64,000 bases of DNA from Malurus cyaneus samueli (GCA_009741485.1 CM019217.1:29877247-29941246), one strand, 5' to 3'; shown: positions 12,901 through 22,900, counted from the first letter of the stretch. Translations and numbers: made by a program. The notes: generated from the letters alone by a model not told the origin.

Positions 12901-15900
12901 ATTTACTATGGACCCAAATTTTAACAGTTAATAGTAATTAAAGCATTTTAAGGAAATAGAGACAATAGCAGAGTCAGCAACTACCAAGCAAAGCTTTTTC
13001 AGTAGTCAAAGAAATATTGCATGGAGAGCCTACATGGGACAAATTTTCAACTGAATGTCCTGCTGCTTAAGTTTGGACTGATAAAACATAATCACAGTCA
13101 AAGATATATTTAGAGGTATAGGTTCTTCAATATTCTTTGTGGCACATTTTATATGACCCATGCTCATTTGTAGCTTTGTGCAATTTTGGTTTCCTCAGAA
13201 CTTAATTACTTACTCCAGGACTTTGTGCTCAAGATAGTATCAACAAGGTCTGGAAAAGCACAAAAGCTTTAAAACATTCTGATAATCAATGTCTGACAAA
13301 TATTTGCTGGAATAGCTGTCTTAAGAGGATTTTTAATGACACTTTAAGTGAAATGCACAACAGAAACTTCACAACAGAAACTCATTTTAGCATAGATGAA
13401 ACTGGACTTCTATTAATAAAGCCATTCCAAAAACCCTTCATAAGCTGCACCAGTGAAAAATGGCATTATTGCACATGGCTTGCACTACACTTTGACCAGC
13501 CAATCAGTCAGGAATTATATACACTAAATATAATTATGGTCTAAAAAGAATACCTAGTATAGAAATTGCTCAGGTATACCTTACACCAGGCCCTTAGTCA
13601 TCAGGCAATATTGGAAAAACACCAGTTTGAGGCTGGTGTTTACAAAGAGCAACTTTGATTGAGAAACTGCTCCTACATGGCACTCTCTGCTGAGGCACAA
13701 GTTACATGTCTCCCCTTCTCTTGAACCATCCAAATGATATTACTGTAGTTAAGTGTAAATCATGAATATACACATACGAGTCCATAATGTTGTGTTAAAG
13801 AAGATGCAAAAACCTTAATTTACTGCTTTGGCTTCTGTAGTTACTTTGACACAGTTTATGGCACCCTTGTTACAGTATTCTTCCCCAAGGTGCTACTCTG
13901 GAAGCAAGATAGTAGGAATTATATCTATATATATACATTGTATTATATTTGTATATATGACAAAGTCACTGTGAATTTGAAATAGCTGTAACTGGAAGAC
14001 TGAGTGACAACTGTACTCAAAGGATCCTTTTTTGTTTGACTATCTTTTCTTTACAACCTCTCTCCTTTGGAAACTCAGCCTAACACTTCTTTCTACAAAG
14101 CAAATTAAAACGATGACTTCCACAACAATGTTACGTGCACCCTTCTACTATTGTTATACATTCCTTGCCAAAACAATTCTTATTTTTCAGTTTGTTTATT
14201 GAATAAATACTTCTCTAATTCCATGATTTTGTCTTCTCCAACTGTTAATACTTATGGATGAAGAAGTAGGGTTTTTTCCTAATTTCATTATTTACATACC
14301 ACCCATAAATATAAAATGAGAGACAACATGTTTTAGCTGAGACTAGACTGCTTACAGCCTTACTCATTTGCTTTACCTTGTCGACTTCCTTAGAGGCCAG
14401 CATTTAAGACATCATTTTGAGGGCATCACATAGCAATAAGCCTTTAACACCACTTTTGCTTGCAAAAATTCTGGCATGTAGCTGGCTAAACAACAACTAC
14501 TGTGTATGTTTTAAAGTGTTAAATCTTATTAACATTCAAAAATCTTTTGTGCAATGACAGATTCATAGAGATTTAACATTCATATTTCTATTTCTACTTT
14601 AGAAATAGCAGAAATAGTATTTCAAGTAGATCAAATAAACAGTCAAATATATGAGTTACTGCAGCTAGAACTGAGGTTTATCAAGGATCTCCTTCCGAGC
14701 TGAGTAATTTTTGTGTGCTCAGATTAGCAGGAGATTTGCAACAAACTTAAAAGTGCTTTATCAAATTTTTCACTGATAATTCTGTGGTGGTCTCTCCCAT
14801 GAAACAAACAGTATTTCCTCAAGGCTTGCTTAGGAATAGTTTGCTTTTAGCATTGTTTCTTTTATTACTTGAACGTGTAAGGCGCCACCTGCTGGCTTAG
14901 CAGTTTCATGTTTTTCAGCTTTTGTTTTCTGGTTACTGTGTATACACCAGAACCAGAAACATAGTATAAACTCCTGCTGCCTCTATTGTTCCAATACAGA
15001 ATGGTATTAGAGGTATTGGAGCAGAAGTATTTGCTAAGCCTTACCTATGGGCTACATAGGCAGGACTTTAACACAGGAGATGTGAAATCCAAGCTCCAGA
15101 ACTCAATCACGGACCAATGCTGAAACCTCATTTACTTAGCATGCAGAATTTACCTATGAAAAGAAAGCCACTTGACTCCTTCACACAATACAACTCCTGA
15201 TGTCATGAGCAGTTCTGCAAAGTACTGTGTCTCAATTCCTTCTTCTTCATGCTTTTTGAACTGGATACCAGATGTCGTCAATAGTTCAATAGAGTCCTGA
15301 GCGTACATATCTTCTCTAAAACAGAGAGGAAAAGTAAATTTTCAAAATCTACAAGCCTCAGCGAAGCAACATTTCTTTTTTGCTATTCATTCCACAGACT
15401 TCACTAGCACAGAGCAGGAACAACTTGACTTTGCTCCAGGTTAATTACAAAACCAATAATTTTTCAACACTTTTTTTTTCTACCTTCACTAGCATTTCAC
15501 TGTTCACAGCACCTCCATTCTTACCATTTTTATAAAAAGATTAGTTCCTGCTCTTCTTCCAGTTACCTAGAAACCCCACTTTTGCAAACCTACAGATGAA
15601 AGTGGATCTGTGGAACTCATTTGATAAAATATCCGTATCAATTACTTGAACTGTGACTAATTAAATATAACAGCTGAAGCTGATAGTTCCCACAAGTCCC
15701 TTGTGATTTAATCTTACATAAATGTTTAGACATGTGTTCATCAAAACTTCTCAATAAAATTGAAAATTGAGTACCTACCCCATCTAGTCACTCCTTAGAA
15801 ATCAAGCAGCCTAATATTTTCTTTCTAAACAATTAATTTCAATTTTAACAGCCTATTTTGGACCTAAAATTTAGTAGGATTAAATAAAAATTCCTCTATG

Positions 15901-18726
15901 ACTTGTTTGACCCATCCTACCTCTGTTTATTCCCTTTAATAGTAACTATTTTTTTGCTGATATCTTAAGGGTTTCATGATGAAACTCATGTTTTGGGGTT
16001 TATTTTCCCCCTAAGGTTTAATCTGTATCATAGTTACAAAAACATAGAATAGGTAAATGAAGAAAAAAAAATAATGCAAACATAAGTCTACTTAGAAGAT
16101 GACATTCATTGTACTGTCCACAACATACTACTCCACAAAGTCTCACAGAGTACAGTTTTAAATTTTAACAAAAACCAATCAAAACAAAACACACAAAACC
16201 CCCCCATACAACCAATATATCAAACTTGACTATTAGATTCAGTCATAGACCTATATTCCTTATTCCTAATAGCAAGTCATCATTCATTAAAACATAAAGA
16301 TACATTCTCAAAATGTATTATATCTTTTTTCCTCCCTCCTCTACAGCTGCTCATTAGTTCTCCAGCTTTGAGGCATCAGCTTCTCAACAGCTGTCTATCT
16401 CTGTTACATATTAAAGAACCCATCCAAAACAAACACACCATTCAACAAAAAGGGGATTTCATTCTAGCTGATGCTCTGCACTCATCAGGTGCATAGTATG
16501 ATTAAAGAAATCTTTACGCTCTTTAAAAGCACACTAAAACAAGACCTGGCTGGAAGCACACATTCAGAAAAAATTACCTTCTAGGAACTACCAACAGCTG
16601 TTTTGCTTTAGGAGAAGAAGAATTGGCACAGTGCCACTTCCCAAAGGATGTTTAGAAACAGACAAAAATTAAGTTGTCCATCCATGTAAAATATATATAT
16701 ACATATATTCATTTTTCATGCAGTACTTACCAAACTTTTGTTTTTCAATAAATCCCCTCGTCAACTAGTAACAAGGTAGTTTGATGTTTACCTATACCTT
16801 GCCTTACTAAGATACCTTATTTCTGCAGCACCTGGCACAAATGCATGGAAAACTACTTTTGGTTTCTGTTGTTTGATACTAAGTAGACCTCTAAAGCACA
16901 GAAAATAAATAAAGAGTAGAACAGGCTCTTCTTCAGAGATCACAGTTTGGAAGTTATTAATTCACTCCTCTTTCTCCCTAACTAGTAGAATTAGAATATT
17001 CTTCTAGTTAAGAAAATAGGTAACTTCCATTGAGCATTCATAAGGTCAGGTAATTTCAGAGATACCAAAACATTAAATCTGCACTTTTCTTTCAAGAGAC
17101 AATTGACACAAGACTAAAAAGAGTACATCATTGCTCAGACCAAACAGATTTGTGACAATCCACAGTACTGTTTGTTTAAAAGAGCAGAGAGATCAAGAGA
17201 GGGAGCAGCAGCTTTCCTCTTAAGAACCCCAAACATTTTGAAAACAAGTCTTTTCATCTGCAGGGAAAAAAAGGTCTGTTCTCCAAACCTTCTTTGTAGG
17301 CTGCAGCTTCAACTCCTGGATATAAAGTTGTCCAGTTATCAACTCGAAACACAGCTGCCAAAAACCCCAAGGCTTGAATACATTTACATGTGGGAAAAGT
17401 GTTTGTACAGATACTCAATTCAATAGATAATCAACATATGAAAATCTATCAGACCAATTACGTTTACTTCAGGAAAAAAAAAAAAAACAAGATACTAGTA
17501 GCCTTGGTGATAACCAGCTAAAGATATAATTAGAGTACCAGACATATGTATGATACCCCTGAAAAAGCGAGAATTATACTTCAACAGTTCTATCACTGAT
17601 AAAAATCACACTGGAAATAAAGTTCACAGTATTATTCCAATATAGTAAACATCACCTTGCTTTTTAACCAACACATTGGACAAAATAATTCAAAACTTGC
17701 TGATAACATTTCAAATACTTTTTCAGTCACTTCAGTAACTTTACTTTTTTTTTGCTTCAAGTGTTGGTATTTTCCATTTAAATGTATATAAAGAAACAAT
17801 ATGTAATTTCTATAACAACTAGTACAAGTTAAAGTAAGTTAAGGCAGAAGCACTCTGAAATGCTAAACACAAAAACACAGAGCTAATTCTTAGATTAAGT
17901 ATAAATGCCTTTCACAAATTTTTTTGAAACTGCTTAGCATATTTGACCAAATTACCAACAGTAAGACAGACTGCAGAGAAATGAGGGAAGGCAGCACATG
18001 CTTGCCCAACTAAGTTTTCTTTATACGAGTATTTATAGTATTTCAGTATTCCAATCAGATAGATAAAATAATTGCTATAGTATTTACACATTTTCAGTAG
18101 GTCAGAAACATACTGCATTTAGCAGGACAGAAATTGAACACTTACGTTAAGTTAAATTTAAAATTAAATTGCCAAGTTGAAGTTCCTGGAGGGTATTCTC
18201 CTTGCTCATTCATAAACGTCAGTCCTAGTTGAATTATTTTTAGCAAGTCGACATTGCAGCGTAAGAGTTGGTACTGATAGTCTGCATTGCTTCTGAATTC
18301 TCCAATAGGCCTTGCAACTACTCCTGGAAATTCTGTGTCCTGCAACAGCAGAATTAAAACTTGAAAACACTACAACCATACAGATTTACATTGCTCGTTT
18401 GTAATAAAATGTATTATGTAGCCACTTTACAATTGAAGAGTACTGTGTATAAACTTAACTTTTAAAAAGGTAAAAGATTAGGATACAGATGTTCATACAG
18501 AGTTAATTCCTTATACTTTCAATCTAAAAGGATAAGTAAGTTTACCCACTTCAACTGAAGTCATGATTTTTGCAGTAATTTGCTAGACAGACATTCGGCA
18601 CCCACTTACCATAGCTACATAGTTATACTTTCGTATAACTTGACGAATTTTCTTCATCTCTTCATCCAAGTTACAAGCCCAAACTTCACAAATTCTTTGG
18701 CTATGGTCTACGGTAGCTGCTGGCAT
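888..18726 (-). CDS. CNOT7: CCR4-NOT deadenylase subunit 7 (CAF1), five coding exons, 3' partial
   Basis: CNOT7 is the DEDD-family 3'-5' exoribonuclease that shortens poly(A) tails within the CCR4-NOT complex, in cytoplasm and nucleus. Coding pieces on the minus strand are 18726-18610, 18339-18146, 15315-15154, 9424-9280 and 998-888. They join in phase to 729 nt, or 243 residues. Catalytic residues are visible at family positions: D40 and E42 (DTEFPG), D161 (SGYDFGYL), and H225/D230 (PQHQAGSD). The start [10 protein letters not shown] matches the family N-terminus and has A at -3. The usual protein is 285 residues; the final exon, about 42 residues, was not found in 1-887 and must lie beyond the left edge. 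The gene is head-to-head with VPS37A and shares its CpG island. No frameshift or stop interrupts the exons. The paralogue CNOT8 is the main alternative, but the neighbours VPS37A and MTMR7 fit CNOT7. Confidence 0.97.
1578..1612. repeat. Two-copy 16-bp tandem repeat
   Basis: The unit CAGGAAATTTAGAAAT occurs twice head to tail (1578-1593 and 1594-1609), followed by CAG. It lies in CNOT7 intron 5 and is probably replication slippage. Confidence 0.9.
2714..2783 (-). repeat. Truncated 3' LTR of the ERV
   Basis: About 70 bp align by eye to the right LTR from its TG edge (2714 against 6474). After about 2783 the similarity ends abruptly and pol-like sequence begins. Many differences separate the two copies, pointing to an old insertion. 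Confidence 0.65.
2790..4300 (-). pseudogene. ERV pol remnant (RT, RNase H and integrase-like pieces)
   Basis: Minus-strand frames carry recognisable pol words in different frames, including LNEVTL and [12 protein letters not shown] (reverse transcriptase, about 3830-3960) and [14 protein letters not shown] (RNase H side, about 3055-3115). The polymerase YxDD box reads Y-I-N-D at 3691-3680, so a catalytic acid is lost. Just downstream of the RNase H piece, near 2932, the sequence jumps to an integrase-like fragment, implying an internal deletion. Multiple stops and frameshifts show it is not functional. Confidence 0.75.
5150..5760 (-). pseudogene. ERV gag-like remnant
   Basis: A minus-strand frame at 5450-5151 contains [20 protein letters not shown], typical of the gag region of avian ERVs of this group. 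The neighbouring frame at 5738-5535 is also gene-like but unplaced. It is broken, with no start-to-stop reading of normal length. The assignment rests on position between the primer site and pol and on a recalled pattern. Confidence 0.55.
6448..6465 (-). other. Putative retroviral primer-binding site
   Basis: On the minus strand TGGCACCCAGTATGGGGC lies 8 nt after the LTR end. It resembles a lysine-tRNA type primer site, differing at about four positions, all transitions. The 8-nt gap is larger than usual, so the assignment is tentative. Confidence 0.5.
6474..6950 (-). repeat. 5' LTR of the ERV (right end approximate)
   Basis: The plus strand starts TGTCATGG, as expected for the reverse complement of an LTR ending CATGACA. 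It continues with purine-rich and T/A-rich LTR-like sequence. The 3' limit is a guess from where the sequence stops resembling the element. Confidence 0.6.
9280..9424 (-). CDS. CNOT7: CNOT7 exon 5: residues 158-206
   Basis: The acceptor is TTGCAG ending at 9425 and the donor GTAAGT starts at 9279. The third catalytic acid, D161, is in GYDFGYL. The rest includes [15 protein letters not shown] and [14 protein letters not shown]. The length is 145 nt and the phase joins exons 4 and 6 exactly. Confidence 0.97.
11689..11714. repeat. Copy A of a 26-bp dispersed duplication
   Basis: The 26 bases beginning TTACAAAGAGCAACTTTGAT are identical to 13640-13665. The similarity extends a few bases upstream (GGTG followed by A or T). 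Confidence 0.9.
13640..13665. repeat. Copy B of a 26-bp dispersed duplication
   Basis: Exact match to 11689-11714, same orientation, about 1.95 kb away in the same CNOT7 intron. The flanking sequence diverges after the match. Confidence 0.9.
14881..14896 (-). promoter_or_regulatory. CTCF-type motif (minus strand)
   Basis: The minus strand reads GCCAGCAGGTGGCGCC, which fits every position of the core consensus CCASYAGRKGGCRSY. It lies in CNOT7 intron 4, about 4.7 kb from the shared promoter. Binding is an inference. Confidence 0.6.
15154..15315 (-). CDS. CNOT7: CNOT7 exon 4: residues 105-157 with split codons at both ends
   Basis: The acceptor TTTTAG ends at 15316 and the donor is GTAAAT at 15153. 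The first base completes the codon for T104, and the final AG is completed by exon 5 to S158. The exon contains [12 protein letters not shown] and [15 protein letters not shown], both highly conserved in CAF1 proteins. Confidence 0.97.
15316..18145 (-). other. CNOT7 intron 3, about 2.8 kb
   Basis: AT-rich intron with short AT microsatellites (near 16690) and an A tract near 17470. No gene or named repeat recognised. Confidence 0.8.
18146..18339 (-). CDS. CNOT7: CNOT7 exon 3: residues 40-103 and part of 104
   Basis: The acceptor is TTGCAG ending at 18340. The exon opens with the codons for D40, T41 and E42, which include the first two catalytic acids. It ends in phase 2 at a GTAAGT donor (18145-18140). 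The reading includes the conserved words [10 protein letters not shown] and [14 protein letters not shown]. Confidence 0.97.
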
Positions 18727-18816
18727 AGTGGGGGGCTTTAGAGACCATACATCTAAAGTTACACTCGACAAAGGATCGGTTTCATAAAGACGATTTCAGC
18801 TGTAAATATTTTTAGC
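18610..18816 (-). CDS. CNOT7: CNOT7 exon 2: 5' leader plus residues 1-39
   Basis: The start codon is at 18726-18724. The donor after the codon for M39 reads GTAAGT at 18609-18604, phase 0. The upstream limit is inferred from a pyrimidine-rich acceptor ending in CAG just 5' of position 18816, so 18727-18816 would be leader. This leader contains two out-of-frame upstream ATGs (see separate entries). The protein part contains the CNOT7 N-terminus, including [13 protein letters not shown]. The coding part (18610-18726) is secure; the acceptor of the leader part is an inference. Confidence 0.93.
18701..18748 (-). other. Upstream ORF overlapping the CNOT7 start codon
   Basis: On the minus strand an ATG at 18748-18746 opens a 15-codon frame that ends at a TAG at 18703-18701. 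It runs past the CNOT7 ATG (18726-18724) in another frame. Its context is weak to moderate (T at -3, G at +4). Ribosomes that start here would miss the main start. It matters only if this part of exon 2 is in the mRNA, as the predicted acceptor at 18817 implies. Confidence 0.6.
18738..18752 (-). other. Four-codon upstream ORF in CNOT7 leader
   Basis: An ATG at 18752-18750 starts a frame of four sense codons followed by TAA at 18740-18738. The start context is weak (T at -3 and T at +4). It lies 12 nt before the main ATG and just upstream of the overlapping uORF start. Confidence 0.6.
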
Positions 18817-19356
18817 CTGAGAAAGAAAACAAAGCATGAAAGTTAAGTTTTTACTCTTCGTTTATCTGAAAAAAAAAAGGCTTAAGCACCATAACCACGC
18901 TTTACTCTTGTAAATTTTACAAAAGCAGGACAACATAGCCACCAAAAACACACGAATTTCGGGTACGCGAGTTCAGATTACCATAAGAAACTAAAACCCT
19001 ACAGTTTCGTTAGCAACTGTTTCTTGCACAAGGGCGGCAAACCAGCAAGGCGCACTACGGACACAGATACGGAGACACGCGGGTCCCCACAGATGCTCCT
19101 GCCCCGCGGCTCGGAAGGGCGCGTTCCTGCGGATCCCTGGGCTGCGTGCAGCAGGGAACGAAGCGGCAAAGCAGCGCCACGCCAAACCCGGGGCACGGCG
19201 GGCGGCCTCCCGAGGCGGGAGAAGCTCCTCCAGCTCCCAAGGGCCGCGCTAAACCAGCGAGCGGCGCGCGGAGACCAACACACGGTCGGCCGGCCCCCCG
19301 GCTGGGTCCTCGCGCGCGTGAAAGGCCCGGGGAGCAACAGGAGGAGCTCCAAAGCC

Positions 19357-19392
19357 GGGGGTCCCGTGGGGTCCCGTGGGGGTCCCGTAGGG
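19357..19392 (+). repeat. Three-unit G-rich repeat, G-quadruplex type
   Basis: Four G runs (19357-19361, 19368-19371, 19378-19382, 19390-19392) are separated by near-identical 6-7 nt spacers TCCCGT. This satisfies the usual G3+N1-7 rule. It sits in CNOT7 intron 1, just after the exon 1 donor, on the strand opposite the CNOT7 transcript. Confidence 0.75.
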
Positions 19393-19427
19393 CTCCGCGC
19401 CGGTGCCCCCGCCCGGTCCCCGCTCAC

Positions 19428-19550
19428 CCCTCGCGCTCCGGCCGGGCCGCGGCGGGTCTGGGAGGCCCCGCGCGGCCCCGCGAGCCGCAGGAAGCGCTTG
19501 CCCCCGGCGCCGCCGCCGCGCCACAAAGCCATTACATCATCGGCGCGCCG
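19428..19550 (-). other. CNOT7: Predicted CNOT7 untranslated exon 1
   Basis: The only good minus-strand donor in the island is GAGGG followed by GTGAGC, with the GT at 19427-19426. An untranslated first exon ending at 19428 would splice to exon 2 at 18816. The transcription start near 19550 is a guess. Confidence 0.5.
19531..19539 (-). promoter_or_regulatory. CARE/ATF4-like element
   Basis: The minus strand reads TGATGTAAT, matching the C/EBP-ATF response element pattern TGATGXAAX. It lies in the shared promoter close to the probable CNOT7 start. A chance match is quite possible for nine bases. Confidence 0.35.
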
Positions 19551-19666
19551 CGGCCTTTCCCCCTCCCCTCTGGCCATCGCCGCCCGCCCGCCCCTGCGCG
19601 CCTCCGCCCCTGCGCCGCTCGGGTGGCGGGCGCGCGGCGCTGACGCGGCTCCGGCGGCGGCCGCTC

Positions 19667-19676
19667 GGGGCGGGGC
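19667..19676 (+). promoter_or_regulatory. Sp1/KLF GC box
   Basis: GGGGCGGGGC, a perfect GC box, in the island about 115 bp before the VPS37A ATG. Confidence 0.6.
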
Positions 19677-19701
19677 AGGGGCGGTGGCGGCGCCGCTGTC
19701 G

Positions 19702-19713
19702 CGCGCAGGCGCG
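19702..19713 (+). promoter_or_regulatory. NRF1-like palindrome
   Basis: CGCGCAGGCGCG differs at one position from YGCGCAYGCGCR. It lies about 80 bp upstream of the VPS37A ATG. Confidence 0.4.
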
Positions 19714-19791
19714 CGGGGCGCTCGGGCGCTCGGTCAGGTGCGCGCGGTGCCGCGGGTGCCCTCGCGCCCCTCCGGTGCCGCCGCGCGCGCG

Positions 19792-19916
19792 ATGAACTGG
19801 CTGTTCCCGCTGTCCAAGGGCGGTGCCGCCCCCGCCTCCGCCGCGCCGCCCGCGCGCACCGGCCTCCAGCAGCAGCGCCAGCGCCAGGTCGAGTCCCTGC
19901 GCGCCGCGCACGCCTC
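19792..19916 (+). CDS. VPS37A: VPS37A exon 1: residues 1-41 and part of 42
   Basis: The ATG at 19792 has G at -3. The exon ends TC before a GTAAGT donor at 19917. It encodes MNWLFPLSKGG and a Gln-rich stretch TGLQQQRQRQVESL. The Ala/Pro stretch between them reflects the very high G+C here. Confidence 0.95.
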
Positions 19917-22900
19917 GTAAGTGCGAGAACGGGAGGGCTGCGGGGCCGCAGTATCGCACGTCCCGGGGCCGCGGTGGGGCCACGCTGTGTCGGGAGGGTG
20001 TCGTGTGTCCCCGTGCGCAGGGGGGCCCGGCTGCGCCCCGTCTCCGCTCTCGGCGAGGCCTGTCTGGGTCCCGGTCCCCGCGGCCGTGTGGGTAAACAGG
20101 GCACCCGAGTCGACGGCGCTGCGGCCCGGCCCGGCCCAGTGCCGGCTCTGTCCGCGGGGCGAAAGGTCCCGCCGGGCGGGAGTGCGGTCCCGCGGGGTCT
20201 GCGCCCGAGGACAGTGCTATGTGAGCCCGCGGCGATCCGGGAAGAGAAATTTGGAAACTGAAAGTCAAACTGGCTGTCGGGGAGGCGTCCCCGCTGGCTT
20301 TGGTGTGGCCTGGCCCGGTCTCCAGGGCGCGGGTCGCCGTGCCCTGTTTCCCCGGCCATTGACTGGAAAGCCTGCTAATAGCTTGTAATGTCTACAAAGA
20401 GATGCGGCTACGTGTTGGGATAAAACGTCTTTGGAAGCTGTTTGTAATAGTGTAATTCATTATGAGTTGAGATTAAAAAAGCATCAAGGAGTTGTGTGTC
20501 ACGGTGGCCTGTCAGCAGTGGCATAGCAGTCCTACTGGCTTTACAAACTAATTTCTCTCCTTAAGGACTGGTTTTGTTAAGAAGATCTGAAGAGGCCAGT
20601 TGTTTTTATTCCTGTTCAACCTCTATAATTTTTAAAGCAAAACACTATCCCGAGTAGCTCCCTCTTGGCAGTATGCTGCTCTGTTTTGTCTAGTCTTTTA
20701 AAACGCTTCACATTTTAAAAGGAGATTCAAAATTCATACATTCAAAGTTCTGTTCTACAGAGGTACAGCTTCCTAAGATTTCTGTAGAATTGGAATGATA
20801 GATGCCTCCAAAATAATCTAGAAAAAGAAGGAAGACTGCTTCCTGTCACATTAGACTAGACACTAAGAGGGGAAGACATACTTACTGCATTTCCAAATTT
20901 AATAACTGCAGATAGTTCACCTTCCTAATATTTTGAATTATCACACAGGAAGCATAAATATGACAGTATTCTAAGTTGCTTAGAATTATTATGACAATTT
21001 TAGTAAAGCAGCTACCTTTCCTTTACACAGTCTTTCACAGGTTAGGAGGTTGAAATTAAATCTTGGCATTTTAAAAAGTGTTTTCTTACATTTGCTGTTG
21101 TGCTAGACAAAGTTAAGAATGTATTATTTTTCCAGTGTACCCATCCCACTTGGGGAAGGGGCAGCTAAGATCATTAGTTCAAGGTTTTTCCCAAGCAGGG
21201 TTATAACCATTTGAACATTTCAGTGAGATTCTGGCTTTTTTGTTCTTCACTTCCTATCATCATCTTCCTACCCAGTTTCCATAGGTTGTGCATGTGAGTG
21301 GAGCATAATTATATACCCTTCTCAAAAGGATTTTGCAGCAGGCTATTAAAAAGTCTTGACAGATGATTACAGGGCAGGAATGTGTGTGAGAGATTATAGA
21401 GGGAATCCTTCAGTTAAGAACGAGAAAGTACAGGTATTGACTTGTGGTCTAAAACAGTAGAGCCCTTGATTTGAATTCTCCTGTGCTGAAGACATTTGAT
21501 ATTTTCTTCAAACAGCCTGTGGTTTCACAGGAAAAGAGCAGATACTGAGTTTGTGTATGAGAGGAATAAGATTGGGCGGCAGAAAGCAAGATTCGTAGCC
21601 AAGTTAAAGAGTTTTACTCCATTTGTTCCCCTAGCTCTGAAAGCTGGAGTCTTAAATTCTATGCCCCAATAATGCTTTGGAAGGACACAAAACACTCCCA
21701 GCACTACTCTTAACACACATTTGCAGGTAATGTGTTTTGATTTTTTTTTGAGAAAGGATTTGTATGGAATGTGCCTGACAGTGGATGGAGGGGCATTTCT
21801 GAAGGATCAAAGGTGCTTTCTGGGAACACCCACCTGCCATTATATTCCTTTGGAATTGTGTTTTCCTCCCCTGTGTAAGGGACCTTAAGTGATGGAGAAG
21901 AATACTATTAACCAGGTGCAAGCAGGAAAAATAGAAGAACAGTCACTCTGCTTTTACAGTTTGTTTTGATTCAGGCATTATAAGATGAAGCTAATTTTCT
22001 ACCCTTCTGTCTCTCTTACTTCTGTCAGCTTTGCCATGTTCAAATTGTTTAGAAATTCTGCTTCTGATCTAAGTCTTTACCTCCTCCACATTCTTTGGGA
22101 TGGTATCTTTCAAAACAGTCTTGCAGTGCATAGAAATTGTAGAATGCTTTGGGTATTGAAATCAAACTCCTATTGATGCAGCTTGTTTCAAGATTTTTCT
22201 CAGTTATTTACCTGTTTAGGAAAAACAAATTTGGATTTAGCCTTACCAGATTTCGTAAGGTACACCGGTGCTTTCGGGGGGAGCCTGTCTTGTGTGTCAT
22301 TGGAGCTTTACATTCTTGCAAGCAGCTTTCCACCAGATAATTCTTGAAAGCACTTGTGCAAGTGCATTTAGTTTGGTGCACATAGTAAAAAACTACTGGT
22401 AAATACTAGGGTAGTCTATTAAGGAAGCATGCCTGGTCTAAGAAATTTTGTGCGTATTGATCTGAAGGCAGTATTGCAGAGCAATACTTAATTGTGAATC
22501 TGGTATAAGCCTTGGTAAAGTAAATGTTTGATTAGATAAAATTCAGTATAAATGCTGATGTGTTGTCTTAGATTAAGCTGGTAAGGGAAGGAAGATAAGT
22601 TGAGATTGTTGTCAGAAGAGTGAGTAGTGTGATTCCTCCTACTGTAGTTCCCTTGCTTGTGACCATGTATGCAGTTTAAAAGTTGAATCTACAGGTTTTT
22701 TGCTTTAGTCTTAATATTCAATATAGAATGCTGAAGACTATTAACTTATTCCAGTATTTTCAATTTTGTTCTTGCATGGCTTTTCAAAACTAAACTGAAT
22801 ACAAATGTCTGAGGTCATGCTTATTTCTTTTAGATTTTTAGCTGTTATATTGACCATAAATGTATGCTAACAATTTCTTCTTTGACAGCATTGCAGAAAT

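Larger units (their letters stand above)
9425..15153 (-). other. CNOT7 intron 4, about 5.7 kb
   Basis: AT-rich intron without a recognisable gene. It contains a 26-bp exact dispersed duplication (11689 and 13640) and a consensus CTCF motif at 14881. Translated frames here are short and show no family resemblance. Confidence 0.8.
19030..20370. promoter_or_regulatory. CpG island, bidirectional CNOT7/VPS37A promoter
   Basis: About 1.3 kb with a sharp rise in G+C and CpG compared with AT-rich flanks. It contains the predicted CNOT7 first exon (minus) and VPS37A exon 1 (plus), starting head to head with less than about 400 bp between the CNOT7 exon 1 donor (19428) and the VPS37A ATG (19792). Visible motifs include GGGGCGGGGC (Sp1/KLF type), CGCGCAGGCGCG (NRF1-like) and TGATGTAAT on the minus strand. 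There is no TATA box, as expected for housekeeping genes. Long open frames here are a by-product of high G+C. Confidence 0.9.

Noticed and set aside
19024..19920. A 298-codon plus-strand open frame and several others (19532-20359 minus and neighbours) across the CpG island
   Set aside because: Long frames arise from very high G+C with few stop codons. Only the last 41 codons of the plus frame (from 19792) match a real protein, VPS37A. The rest overlaps both promoters and has Arg/Pro/Ala-rich low-complexity content.
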